Source of the DNA: Nocardia harenae NBRC 108248
GTDB lineage: Bacteria; Actinomycetota; Actinomycetes; Mycobacteriales; Mycobacteriaceae
Length of the DNA stretch: 64,000 nt
Assembly: GCF_001612885.1 (NCBI RefSeq)
Contig: NZ_BDBH01000005.1
Location: 248,001-312,000 of the forward strand
Direction: 5' to 3'
The translations under genes were made by a program, and so were the position numbers. The notes under the pieces were generated by a model. That model was not told the DNA's origin, ran no database searches, and saw only the letters and a list, made by a program, of their open reading frames with translations. Positions 11,901 through 19,513 of the stretch are shown here, piece after piece. Numbering within the stretch: position 1 is the first letter of the stretch; every line of letters starts with the position of its first letter.

Positions 11901-14900
11901 CGCGCTGACCATCGAGGAGGCCAGCGGCCGCTTCGTCATCCGCTCCCGCTCGGCCACCGGCACCGCGTGGACGCTGCACGCCACCGGCCGCACGCTCACC
12001 GGCAGCCACCGGCAGACCAAGGTCGAGGTGCCGGAGATCACGGTCGGCGTCGACGTCGACCCGGCCATGTTCTACACCGGGCTGGCCGCCGCCGGGCTGC
12101 AGTACGGCCCGGCCTTCCGGCGGGTGCTCACCGCGCGCGTCGGAAAGGACACGGTGGTCGCCACCGTGGACGGCTCGATCGCGGCCGGCTCCGGCCACCT
12201 CGCGCACCCGGCGGTGGTGGACGCCGCCATGCAGACCGCGGCGCTGCTCTTCGCCGAGTCCCGCATCGACGAGGGCACGCTGGTGCCGGTCGGGGTCGCG
12301 GCGGCGCGCATGGTCGCGCCGCTGCCGGAGCGGGTCACCGTGGTCGCCAGGCGCGACCCCAAGGCCAGGCTGCGCGCCGACGTCGACCTGCTGGACGACG
12401 ACCACAACCTGGTCATGCGGCTGAGCGGGCTGCAGATCGGCGCGCTCACCCCCGGCCAGGACCCCCTGCGCCGGATGGCCGACTTCTTCTACGTCGAGAC
12501 CATGGAGCAGCGCGACCCGCTCGACCCCACCGCGCTGCCGCAGGATTCGGTCAGCACCGTGGTGGTCGCGCTCGGCGGCACCAACAGCCGCGCCGAGGCG
12601 CTGGCCGAGGCGGTGCCCGGCGCCAGGCTGCACCTGGCCGGGCTGCCCGGCGAGGAGCCGGCCGCGGGGCTCGCCGACACCCTCGCGGCCGCCCGCGCCG
12701 ACGGCACCGAGCGGCTGCACGTGGTTGTCGTGGCGGGCAAGGTCGAGGACGATGTCGCCGACCTCTGGACGCTGGAGCAGGTCGCGGTCGCCATCGACGC
12801 CTTCGCGCACCCGGCCGAGGCCGAGCAGCAGGGCCCGGGCAGCGTCTTCGGCGACGGCGAGTGCCACGTCACGCTGGTCACCGAGCGCGCCTTCGCCATC
12901 CCGGACGACCCGGCGCTGCCGGACACCAGGCAGGCCGCGCTCGCCGGTGCCCGCCGCGTGCTGCTCAACGAGCAGACCACGCTGCGCTGGCGGCTCATCG
13001 ACGTCGAGCCGGCCACCGAGACCGCCGATCTGCTGACCGAGCTGGCCGTCCCCGGTGCCTTCTGGAACGACAACCTGGACGAGGTCGCGCTGCGCTCCGG
13101 CACCCGCTGGGCCCCGCTGGTGACCAAGCCGCTCCCGGACCGCCTGGAGGCGCTCGACACCGCGGCCCCGCTCACCGACCCGGAGGCCAACTTCGCCCTG
13201 GAGATGCCGCGCACGCGGGTGCTCTCCGGGCTGGCCTGGCGCGAGTGCCCGCGGCCGGAGCCGGGCGCCGACCAGATCGAGGTCCGGATGAAGGTCATCG
13301 GGCTGAACTACAAGGACCCGCTCAAGGTGATCGGGCTGCTCGGCGAGCGCGAGCTGGCCCCCACCTACTTCGGTACCGTGCCCGGCATGGAGGGCGTGGG
13401 CGAGGTGGTGCGGGTCGGCTCCGGCATCACCGATATCGCCGTCGGCGACCAGGTCGCCATCGCCACCAAGGGCATGATGCAGCGCTACGTGCTGACCGAC
13501 CGGAATCGGGCCATCCCGCTGCCGCCGGACGCCGACCCCGGCTACTGCACCAGCACCATCGCCTTCGGCACCGCCGAGTACGCGCTGCACGACCTGGCCC
13601 GGATCGAGCCGGGCGAGTGGGTGCTGATCCACGGCGCCGCCGGCGGCGTCGGCACCGCGGCCATCCAGGTCGCCAAGGATCGCGGGGCACGGATCATCGG
13701 CACCGCGAGCACCGACGAGCGCCGGGCGCACGTGCTCGAGCTCGGCGCCGACCACGCCATCGACTCCAGGTCGCTGAACTTCGTGGACGACGTCCTGGAG
13801 ATCACCGGCGGCAAGGGCGTCGAGGTGGTGCTGAGCAGCGCGCCCGGCGAGATCCTGCGGCAGAACTTCAACGCGGTGGCCGAGTTCGGCCGCATCGTCG
13901 AGGTGGGCAAGGCCGACATCTACACCGGCGGCCTGCTGGAGCTGGCCAACTTCGACAAGAACGTGGCCTACTTCTCCATGGACCTGGACCGCCTGGTCGC
14001 CCAGGACGCGCAGCGGCTCATCGCGCTGCTGCAGCGGGTCTACGAGAAGGTGCTGGCGGGCACCTACACCCCGCTCCCCTACCGGTCCTTCGAGACCGAC
14101 GAGGTGGCGAGCGCCTTCGAGGAGACCATCCGCTCCACCGGGCTGCGCCGGATCGCGCTGCGCATCGACTCCCCGCTGCCCGCGGTTCGGCCGTACCTGC
14201 CGGAGGTCGAGTTCGACGCGGCCGGAACGTATCTGGTGACCGGCGGCTTCGGCGGCTTCGGCATGGCGCTCGGGCGCTGGCTCGCGCTGCGCGGCGTGCG
14301 CAGGCTGGTGCTGATCAGCCGCAGCGGCCCGACCACCGACGAGGCGCACCGGCAGCTCGAGGCCTGGGAGGCCGCTGGGGTCGAGGTGATCGACGAGCGA
14401 GCCGACATCACCGACGCCGGCGCGGTCGCGGCCATCGTGGCGCGGGCGCACACCGCCGAGCACCCGCTGCGCGGGGTGTTCCACGCGGCGGGTTCGGTGG
14501 CGGACAACCGGCTGGCCGCCATGACCTACCGGGAACTGGACATCGTGTACCGGCCCAAGGTGCACGGCGCCCGGGTGCTGCACCAGGCGGTGGCGGATGC
14601 CGGGATCACCCTGGACATGTTCGTGCTCTGCTCCTCCGGCGGCTCCATGTACGGCATCTACGGCCAGTACAACTACTGCGCCGCCAATGTCGCGGTGGAG
14701 ACCATGGCGCAGGAGTGGGCGCGAGGCGGCGAGCGGGCGCTCTGCATCGGCTGGGGCCACCTCTCCGGCGCCACCGGCGGCATGGCGGCCGACGAGACCG
14801 CGGCCAAGTACCTCGACCTGGTCGGCTTCGACCCGCTCGACATGGCCGACGCCACCGCCTACCTGGAGCAGACGCTGCGCCTCGGCGACCCGCGCGCCGG

Positions 14901-15378
14901 GATCATCCCGACCGACTGGGGCAAGCTCACCGGCACCTTCCCGCAGCTCACCCGGACCGGCCGCACCATCGCGCTGGCCCAGGTCTCGGCGAAGGACACC
15001 TCGGAGCTGGCGCAGCTGCGCGCCGAGGTGGCCGCGATCGAGGAGGGCAAGCGTGGCGCCTTCGTCGCCCGCAAGATGGCCGAGGAGCTCGCGGTCGTCA
15101 TGGGGGTGCCGGTGGAGTCCATCGACATGACGGTTCCGGTGCCCGAGCTGGGGCTGGACTCGCTCATGGCGGTGGAGCTCGGCGCCCGCGTCACCAAGAC
15201 GCTCGGCATCGACCTGATGTCGCTGCAGATGGGGCGCTCGTTCAGCCTGGAGCAGGCCGGGCCGAAGGTGGCCGAGCTGATCCTGGCCGCGGAGACGGCG
15301 AACGGCGGCGGGCTTGACCCGTCCACGCTGATCGCCGAGGCCGCGGCCGAGCCGGTGCCGGTGGGCGCGCCATCGTGA
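8989..15378 (+). CDS. Iterative-type reducing polyketide synthase (Mas/Pks2-like), KS-AT-DH-ER-KR-ACP
   Basis: The 2129-residue size is close to Mas and Pks2 of M. tuberculosis. Domains in order are: KS (about 1-430; Cys175 in DTACSSS, His310, His350), AT (about 520-850; Ser620 in GHSVGE; VPYHS at the specificity position), DH (about 900-1180; His920 and Asp1078), ER (about 1430-1730; HGAAGGVG nucleotide site at 1548), KR (about 1745-1930; GGFGGFG, Tyr1894) and ACP (Ser2058 in GLDSLMA). A fully reducing single module of this kind builds methyl-branched fatty acids from methylmalonyl-CoA in mycobacteria; extender choice here is not proven. GGGAGG six bases before ATG 8989 supports this start. 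PapA follows 28 bases later. No fatty-acyl-AMP ligase gene is in the window. Confidence 0.95.
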   Translation: MSDIAIVGIGCRFAGGIDSPDTFWDFVLDKRDGVVEMPADRWDYRRYYDPEPRTPGRSYTKHGAFMTTDPWEFDPDFFGISPREATVLDPQQRLMLEVTWEALDDAGIARHAAGGSVGVYVGGFVVDQSVIGVVGPALFHTDMHTPASASYTMLSNRIAYALNLVGPAITVDTACSSSLVAFHLACQALTNGDCDVALAGGVNVMLQPETFVLMCKGGFLATDGRCKSFDASADGYGRGEGAGMVALKKLDDAVRDGDRIYAVVKATGSNQDGRTTAITVPNVDSQESLARQVCVRSGLAPESITYVEAHGTGTLVGDPVELRALGRVFGAPSGRTESLGVGSVKSTIGHTEAAAGVASVIKAALAIKHRTIPPQGWIEKPNPDIPFDELGLHVQTEAEPLPADAPPMSIAVNGFGYGGTNAHAILQEYRPATVVEPAREPKHYGVLPISARGTAAARALAGRFADLITGGADPARLAEAAWTRMAHHQHRTGMLLGDTDDLVRELRAFAGGEGRDAVRTIVARTTEPVFVFSGMGPQWWGMARELLGTEGAFAEAAKEIDDEFRALAGWSIIEELLKPEEESRVSATEVAQPANFLVQVALVRELAQYGIAPAAIVGHSVGEVSAAYVSGVLSLRDAVLVAYHRARLQATTAGTGGMLAVGLSADQARELVENDPRVDIAAINSATSLTLSGDADRLDEIAEKLTEDGVFARRLRVEVPYHSRLMDPILDELRMVLAQLDPQQPAIPLYSSVTGTEVTGPDWGAEYWCANVREPVRFADAIAKLIAERRVFLEVGPHPVLSGNIREILLGADVNGTTVPTLDRKQPDSESVRRTLIGLYGAGVLDLDALFPAEDATVPHTPLPRYPWQRTRLHSALPLFEQARLGTPGGYAMLGDPDVEGRPDYLLQVGTELLPWLADHVVNNIKIMPGAAYLDAALSATAKRLGVDRVALEQVRFVAPLIMGQPDTPLLALTIEEASGRFVIRSRSATGTAWTLHATGRTLTGSHRQTKVEVPEITVGVDVDPAMFYTGLAAAGLQYGPAFRRVLTARVGKDTVVATVDGSIAAGSGHLAHPAVVDAAMQTAALLFAESRIDEGTLVPVGVAAARMVAPLPERVTVVARRDPKARLRADVDLLDDDHNLVMRLSGLQIGALTPGQDPLRRMADFFYVETMEQRDPLDPTALPQDSVSTVVVALGGTNSRAEALAEAVPGARLHLAGLPGEEPAAGLADTLAAARADGTERLHVVVVAGKVEDDVADLWTLEQVAVAIDAFAHPAEAEQQGPGSVFGDGECHVTLVTERAFAIPDDPALPDTRQAALAGARRVLLNEQTTLRWRLIDVEPATETADLLTELAVPGAFWNDNLDEVALRSGTRWAPLVTKPLPDRLEALDTAAPLTDPEANFALEMPRTRVLSGLAWRECPRPEPGADQIEVRMKVIGLNYKDPLKVIGLLGERELAPTYFGTVPGMEGVGEVVRVGSGITDIAVGDQVAIATKGMMQRYVLTDRNRAIPLPPDADPGYCTSTIAFGTAEYALHDLARIEPGEWVLIHGAAGGVGTAAIQVAKDRGARIIGTASTDERRAHVLELGADHAIDSRSLNFVDDVLEITGGKGVEVVLSSAPGEILRQNFNAVAEFGRIVEVGKADIYTGGLLELANFDKNVAYFSMDLDRLVAQDAQRLIALLQRVYEKVLAGTYTPLPYRSFETDEVASAFEETIRSTGLRRIALRIDSPLPAVRPYLPEVEFDAAGTYLVTGGFGGFGMALGRWLALRGVRRLVLISRSGPTTDEAHRQLEAWEAAGVEVIDERADITDAGAVAAIVARAHTAEHPLRGVFHAAGSVADNRLAAMTYRELDIVYRPKVHGARVLHQAVADAGITLDMFVLCSSGGSMYGIYGQYNYCAANVAVETMAQEWARGGERALCIGWGHLSGATGGMAADETAAKYLDLVGFDPLDMADATAYLEQTLRLGDPRAGIIPTDWGKLTGTFPQLTRTGRTIALAQVSAKDTSELAQLRAEVAAIEEGKRGAFVARKMAEELAVVMGVPVESIDMTVPVPELGLDSLMAVELGARVTKTLGIDLMSLQMGRSFSLEQAGPKVAELILAAETANGGGLDPSTLIAEAAAEPVPVGAPS

Positions 15379-15406
15379 CCGGCACCCGTCGAAACGAGGT
15401 TGCAGC

Positions 15407-16801
15407 ATGGTCGAATTCGGCCTGATCGACGACTGGGCACCGGCGCCGGGCCGGCTGACCACCTGGACCGCGGCACCGGAGTCGGTGGCGCGGGCCGGGC
15501 GGGCGCCTGCCCACCCGGCCCCGCCCTCGCACCAGCAGGAGCAGTACCTGAAGGCCGCCGCGCAGCACGCCGCGGCGGAGTTCCGCTACTCCGGGCTCTG
15601 CCTGGTGACCGCGGAGATCCCCACCGGCGAGCTGAACCGGGAGGCCATGACCACCGCGGTCAATGCCTTCCTGCAGCGGCACGACACCTTCCGTACCTGG
15701 TTCCGGATCGAGGGCGGGAACATCCAGCGGCACCTGGTGCCCGCGGAGGACGTGGAGTTCGTCCCGATCGAGCACGGCCGGGTCGACGATCCGGCCACCG
15801 TCCGGGAGCACGTGCAGAAGACCACGCCCGGCCCGTTCGAGTGGGACTGCTTCACCTTCGGCGCGATCGAGCGGGCGGAGTCGACCACCGTCTACCTCGC
15901 CGTCGACCACCTGCACACCGACGGCTTCGGGCAGTACCTCTCCGGCTTCGACCTCGCCATGCTCTACACCCGCGAGGTCTGGCCGGACGCCCCGCAGATG
16001 CTGGAACCGGCCGCCAGCTACCTGGCCTACTGCACCGCCGAGCGGGCCTTCACCGGGCAGATGTCGCTGACCTCGCCCGGCGTGCGCAAGTGGCTGGAGC
16101 TGATCCGCGGCAACGAGGGCAGGCTGCCGTCCTTCCCGCTGGAGCTGGGGAAGCGCTCGGACGTCTACAACCGCAGCGCGCACCGCACCGTCACGCTCTT
16201 CGACGAGGACACCGCCGTCCGTTTCGAAGAGCGCTGCCGGGCCAATGGCGCCGAGTTCGTCGGCGGCATCTTCGCCGCCGCCGCGCTGGTCGAGCGGGAG
16301 CTGATCGACAGCGACTACTACTTCGGCATGACCCCGGTGAGCACGCGGAGCAGCCTCGCGGAGCGGGCCTCGGTCGGCTGGTACGTGACGCTGCTCCCGG
16401 TCGCCTTCCCGCTCGGCGCCACCTCCTTCGACCGGGTGGTCAAGCTGGCCCAGCACGCCTACGAGAACGGGCTCCGGCTGGCGCCCACCTCGTTCCAGCG
16501 GGTGGTCGAGCTGCTGCCCGCCGACTCCGACCTGGACCTCGAGCCCGGCTGGTCCTGCCCCATGATCTCCTTCGTCGACGCGCGGGAGCTGCTCGGCAAC
16601 GAGTTCTTCGACGCGGCATCGGCCGGGCTCTACGCCAATCGCGCCGCCTCGGAGCAGGTGCTCATCTGGATCAACCGGCTGGCCACCGAGACCACGCTGA
16701 GCGTCATCTACCCGGACACCCCGGTGGCGCACGAATCGGTGCAGCGGTATGTCACGGTATTGCGGCGCGTCTTCGAAACGGCGGCGAAGGAGAAGTCTTG
16801 A
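15407..16801 (+). CDS. PapA-type acyltransferase (condensation-domain fold)
   Basis: The 464-residue product matches the PapA1/PapA3 pattern from its first residues (VEFGLIDDWAPAPGRLTTW, then FLQRHDTFRTWF). It carries the catalytic HxxxD motif in YLAVDHLHTDGFG. PapA enzymes take a polyketide chain from a Pks and esterify it to an acceptor such as trehalose; the acceptor here cannot be read from sequence. The gene starts 28 bases after the PKS stop and its own stop overlaps the next gene's TTG start (TTGA), indicating one operon. Confidence 0.92.
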   Translation: MVEFGLIDDWAPAPGRLTTWTAAPESVARAGRAPAHPAPPSHQQEQYLKAAAQHAAAEFRYSGLCLVTAEIPTGELNREAMTTAVNAFLQRHDTFRTWFRIEGGNIQRHLVPAEDVEFVPIEHGRVDDPATVREHVQKTTPGPFEWDCFTFGAIERAESTTVYLAVDHLHTDGFGQYLSGFDLAMLYTREVWPDAPQMLEPAASYLAYCTAERAFTGQMSLTSPGVRKWLELIRGNEGRLPSFPLELGKRSDVYNRSAHRTVTLFDEDTAVRFEERCRANGAEFVGGIFAAAALVERELIDSDYYFGMTPVSTRSSLAERASVGWYVTLLPVAFPLGATSFDRVVKLAQHAYENGLRLAPTSFQRVVELLPADSDLDLEPGWSCPMISFVDARELLGNEFFDAASAGLYANRAASEQVLIWINRLATETTLSVIYPDTPVAHESVQRYVTVLRRVFETAAKEKS

Positions 16802-17478
16802 TCGACACCGTGTTCCGCGACCCCGGCATCCCGGACGGGGAGAAATCGGTCTACACCGTGCGGGTGGCCAACCAGCCCGCCGCGCTGGAGCTGGTCAATG
16901 CGATCGGGCACGACCGCGACGGGTACCGGTCGATCACCCAGGTCGGCTCCGGCGACTTCGCGGTGACCGTCGAGCAGCGCTTCCAGCGCGTCGGCGACCG
17001 GCTCAGGGCCGCCAGCTACCGGGCCGAGACCAGGTCCGGCGGCACCGTGGTGAGCCGGGAGGAGGCGAACTTCGTCGGCACCACGCACCTGCAGTTCGGC
17101 GGCGGGATCGCGCCCTTCCCGGCCGACCTCATGCCGCTGGCAGGCGGGCTCACCCTGCTCCGCGGGCTCGACTTCGCCGAGGGCATGGAGGAGGAACTCG
17201 CACTCTGGCTGGCCTTCTCGGTGCACGTGCCGGTAACCGCCAGGGTGGAGCAGCGCGCCGTCATCGAGGTGGGGGCCGGTGAGGTGGAGTGCTGGCAGGT
17301 GCGGCTGCGGCCGCGGCTCTCCGGGTTGAACGCGCTGCTGGAGAAGATGCTCAGCGGGTTCCTTCCGCCCGCGGTGGCGCATATCGAGGTGGCGGCGCCG
17401 CACCGGATGATCCGCTTCGGGTTCCCCACCGGGCCCATGCCGTGGGATCCGCGCGGGACCATGGAGCTGGTCTCGTAG
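16798..17478 (+). CDS. Unknown protein translationally coupled to PapA
   Basis: I do not recognise this 226-residue protein. Translation from TTG 16798 (overlapping the papA stop as TTGA, with AAGGAG five bases upstream) gives MIDTVFRDPGIPDGEKSVYT and so on: a soluble, beta-rich looking protein without signal peptide or membrane helices. It contains TRSGGTVVSREEANFVGTTH and a C-terminal FGFPTGPMPWDPRGT. Alternating hydrophobic strands with polar turns suggest a lipocalin- or DUF3108-like ligand-binding beta fold, but this is only an impression. The operon position implies a job in assembly, acceptance or trafficking of the PKS/PapA product. Confidence 0.8.
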   Translation: MIDTVFRDPGIPDGEKSVYTVRVANQPAALELVNAIGHDRDGYRSITQVGSGDFAVTVEQRFQRVGDRLRAASYRAETRSGGTVVSREEANFVGTTHLQFGGGIAPFPADLMPLAGGLTLLRGLDFAEGMEEELALWLAFSVHVPVTARVEQRAVIEVGAGEVECWQVRLRPRLSGLNALLEKMLSGFLPPAVAHIEVAAPHRMIRFGFPTGPMPWDPRGTMELVS

Positions 17479-17667
17479 TTCGTTTCCTGTTCGCGACCCC
17501 GCACCGGCCGAGCCGATGCGGGGTTTCGGCATTCCCAGGTTTGAACCCGGCACCCGGGGCAGACCAACGCCTGCGCCCGGAATCGCAACCAAGCTCCTGC
17601 CGCTTATGGCCGCCGGCGTCCAGGTCCCACCGTGACCGGCAGCTCAGAACTCGTCGCGCACCGGCTC

Positions 17668-18033
17668 TCACCGGTTACCTCGTACTCGAGGTGAATAGTC
17701 CCAGTTCAGCGGGAGCTTTTCCGAATGCCGCTGACCGCTACCTCGAGGAACCGTGCCCGCGAACTCAGGAGTGCTTCGCGGACCTCGCACAGTTCGGGTT
17801 TGGGACACCGGAACCAGTGGCGAGTGCGAAATTGTAGTTCCGCCATGCCGCTTCGTACTCCGCCCGCACTCGCCCCGGTGGCGTCTCGCTCCGGGGCTCC
17901 GTCGCGGTCGTGGGGGGTGGTCGAACGTTGCATTCGTGACCTGCTTCCGGTCGTCGTTGTCGGTGGGCCAGAACACGAGTCCGAGAAGCGTCACCACGCC
18001 GGGGAGGAGGAGCACGAGGGTCCAGAGGATCAC
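17668..18033 (-). CDS. Possible small membrane protein, doubtful or frameshifted
   Basis: GTG 18033 opens a frame whose first 30 residues (VILWTLVLLLPGVVTLLGLVFW) form a clear membrane helix, but the rest has poor codon bias. From about 17869 to 17765 another minus frame has better third-position GC (starting VRAEYEAAWRNYNFALATG). The true gene may be the helix followed by a frameshift, or two tiny genes. The 618 bases between 17479 and 18096 contain no other convincing gene. It lies downstream of two small coupled genes on the same strand. Confidence 0.3.
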   Translation of the reverse strand: MILWTLVLLLPGVVTLLGLVFWPTDNDDRKQVTNATFDHPPRPRRSPGARRHRGECGRSTKRHGGTTISHSPLVPVSQTRTVRGPRSTPEFAGTVPRGSGQRHSEKLPLNWDYSPRVRGNR

Positions 18034-18096
18034 GCGGCGTCGTTCCCGTCTGCCGGAGGCGGGCCGGTGGCGATCAGCGCTTCGCGGGCAGCGCGT

Positions 18097-18318
18097 TCAC
18101 AGGAGATACAGCCTTTCGTTCGGGAGCCGCCGCAGGTCGGCGCTCGGATTGCCGCTCAGCGCAGCGCGCATGTCGGCGCGGCCTGTCGATTCGCGGATGA
18201 AAGTCGTCGCGGCAGTGAGGCAAGCGCGGTACCGGAGTTCGACGTTTCCGAGCCCGGTGCCGACCGTCACCGACACACGGACATCCGGCTCATCGGGAGC
18301 CGGAGACTGATCGGTCAT
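18097..18318 (-). CDS. Small hypothetical protein (73 aa)
   Basis: This unrecognised, soluble protein begins MTDQSPAPDEPDVRVSVTVG and ends ADLRRLPNERLYLL. The ATG overlaps the stop of the preceding gene (ATGA) and codon use has the strong third-position GC of real genes here. A short second frame at its 3' end (with CGG..GCISC cysteines) runs on to a TGA overlapping GTG 18033, hinting that a frameshift may separate this gene from the next. The gene belongs to a divergent partner operon of the DUF6879/XRE module. Confidence 0.55.
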   Translation of the reverse strand: MTDQSPAPDEPDVRVSVTVGTGLGNVELRYRACLTAATTFIRESTGRADMRAALSGNPSADLRRLPNERLYLL

Positions 18319-18464
18319 GGCTCCACCTCCGAGCGCTCCCCCTGGCGAAGCGCTTGCCTCAGCCGGAACAGCAGTTCGAGACGCGCGAGCACGTCGAGCG
18401 GAGCGAGCGGCACCGGTCGAACCGGCACGCTGCTCGGTGTGCGAGTAGGCAGAGTTGTCGGCAC
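18315..18464 (-). CDS. Small hypothetical protein (49 aa)
   Basis: GTG 18464 is preceded by GGAGGGG, and the frame ends at 18315 inside the ATGA overlap with the next small gene. The product has a Pro-rich N-terminus and a predicted C-terminal amphipathic helix (LDVLARLELLFRLRQALRQ). No family was recognised. An upstream TTG at 18512 would add 16 residues but lacks a ribosome site. It is transcribed away from the 18682-20367 operon across a 217-base intergenic region that probably holds both promoters. Confidence 0.5.
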   Translation of the reverse strand: MPTTLPTRTPSSVPVRPVPLAPLDVLARLELLFRLRQALRQGERSEVEP

Positions 18465-18681
18465 GTCCCCTCCAGGTCCGTTGGTGGGCACCGGTGCCGG
18501 GGAGCGAGTCAACCCGGCACCGGAAGCCTGTTCAGGACCGTACGAAGCCGAACCTATGCCCGTCCACGCTTATGCTTCAAAATGCTCCAACCCCGATTAC
18601 CTATGGCAATGCCGGAATCTCTGAGCCATCATCGAATGAGCGTGAGCATTCTTGCGCATTCGGCTGAGGGAAGGGCAGACC

Positions 18682-19008
18682 GTGAACATACGATTCCTGG
18701 GCAAGGGTGGTACGACCGGCGGCGGGTGCCCGTCGCTGTACGCCACCGATAGAGGTACCTACCTGGCGCAGGGCTGGCGGACGGGGGCTCCGGAGCGGAT
18801 CGAGATCCCACACCTTCTGCTCGGTTTCGCCGAGCCGGACACCTACGTCGGGGCCGCGATGACCGACACAGGGCGGGGTACGTTCACGCTCACCGGGAAG
18901 CCGGTGACCGACCCAGCGACGCTGGCAAAGATGGACATCTACCCCGGAGAAACGGTGGTGGAAGTCCCACGGATGACAAGGGAGTTCTACGGCAATGCTG
19001 CTGGTTGA
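18682..19008 (+). CDS. Small hypothetical protein, first gene of the DUF6879/XRE operon
   Basis: The 108-residue product starts MNIRFLGKGGTTGGGCPSLY and contains GTYLAQGWRTG and PGETVVEVPRMTREFYG. It has no signal peptide or membrane helix. The start is GTG 18682 behind GAGGGAAGGG. The gene overlaps the DUF6879 gene by 14 bases. Short proteins of this type accompany DUF6879 and Scr1-type regulators in actinobacteria (recalled context), but the function is unknown. Confidence 0.75.
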   Translation: MNIRFLGKGGTTGGGCPSLYATDRGTYLAQGWRTGAPERIEIPHLLLGFAEPDTYVGAAMTDTGRGTFTLTGKPVTDPATLAKMDIYPGETVVEVPRMTREFYGNAAG

Positions 19009-19513
19009 GGGTGAGGACTTCCTAGACCTGTTCCGCGCCGCCAAGCGCGAAGCGTTCCACCTGGAGAACTCGGACATCTACGAGACGCCGGACGAGTCCG
19101 AACCGCTCCGGAAGTTCCTCGCCGGTGAACCCGATGACTACCAGTGGTTCACGCCGTGGATGGACCACGTTCGGGAGACCACAGCGCGGGGTGTCTCGGT
19201 TCGTCGTGCTCGGATCGTCACCGAGCCCCACACGGACTACACCCGGTTCGCGAAAGCCGTTGCCCGGCTCAACGAAGAGGCCGGGGAAGACGTTCGGTAC
19301 GCCGGCCGGCATCTGTTCGAACCGCACCCGGTCCGCTCTCCCGACTGGTGGTTGTTCGACGGAGGGACCCTCGCCTACACGGTGTTCGAACCATCCGGCC
19401 GCTGGGCTGGCGCCGCGGTCACCACCGACCCGGTGTTGGTCGAGTACGCGCAGGGGACGAGAGAACTCGTCTGGTCATTGGCTACGCCCCTCCGGAGCTA
19501 CGCCGCACAGTGA
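18995..19513 (+). CDS. DUF6879 family protein
   Basis: The 172-residue protein has the family-typical start FLDLFRAAKREAFHLE, the middle segment VRRARIVTEPHTDYTRFAKAV and the C-terminal WWLFDGGTLAYTVFEPSGRW. It is soluble and of unknown biochemistry. It is encoded between a small partner protein and an XRE regulator, with overlaps at both ends (14 bases upstream, GTGA downstream), so all three are probably translated as a unit. Confidence 0.85.
   Translation: MLLVEGEDFLDLFRAAKREAFHLENSDIYETPDESEPLRKFLAGEPDDYQWFTPWMDHVRETTARGVSVRRARIVTEPHTDYTRFAKAVARLNEEAGEDVRYAGRHLFEPHPVRSPDWWLFDGGTLAYTVFEPSGRWAGAAVTTDPVLVEYAQGTRELVWSLATPLRSYAAQ

Noticed and set aside
9043..15462. A 2139-codon open frame antisense to the PKS gene
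   Set aside because: It is a by-product of GC-rich codon bias opposite a real gene: no domain, His/Arg/Gly-rich composition. The same applies to long antisense frames over metB, the NRPS and the 43.5 kb gene.
17289..17837. 182-codon plus-strand frame across the end of the 16798 gene
   Set aside because: First part is a shadow of the 226-residue gene and the rest has no coding bias.
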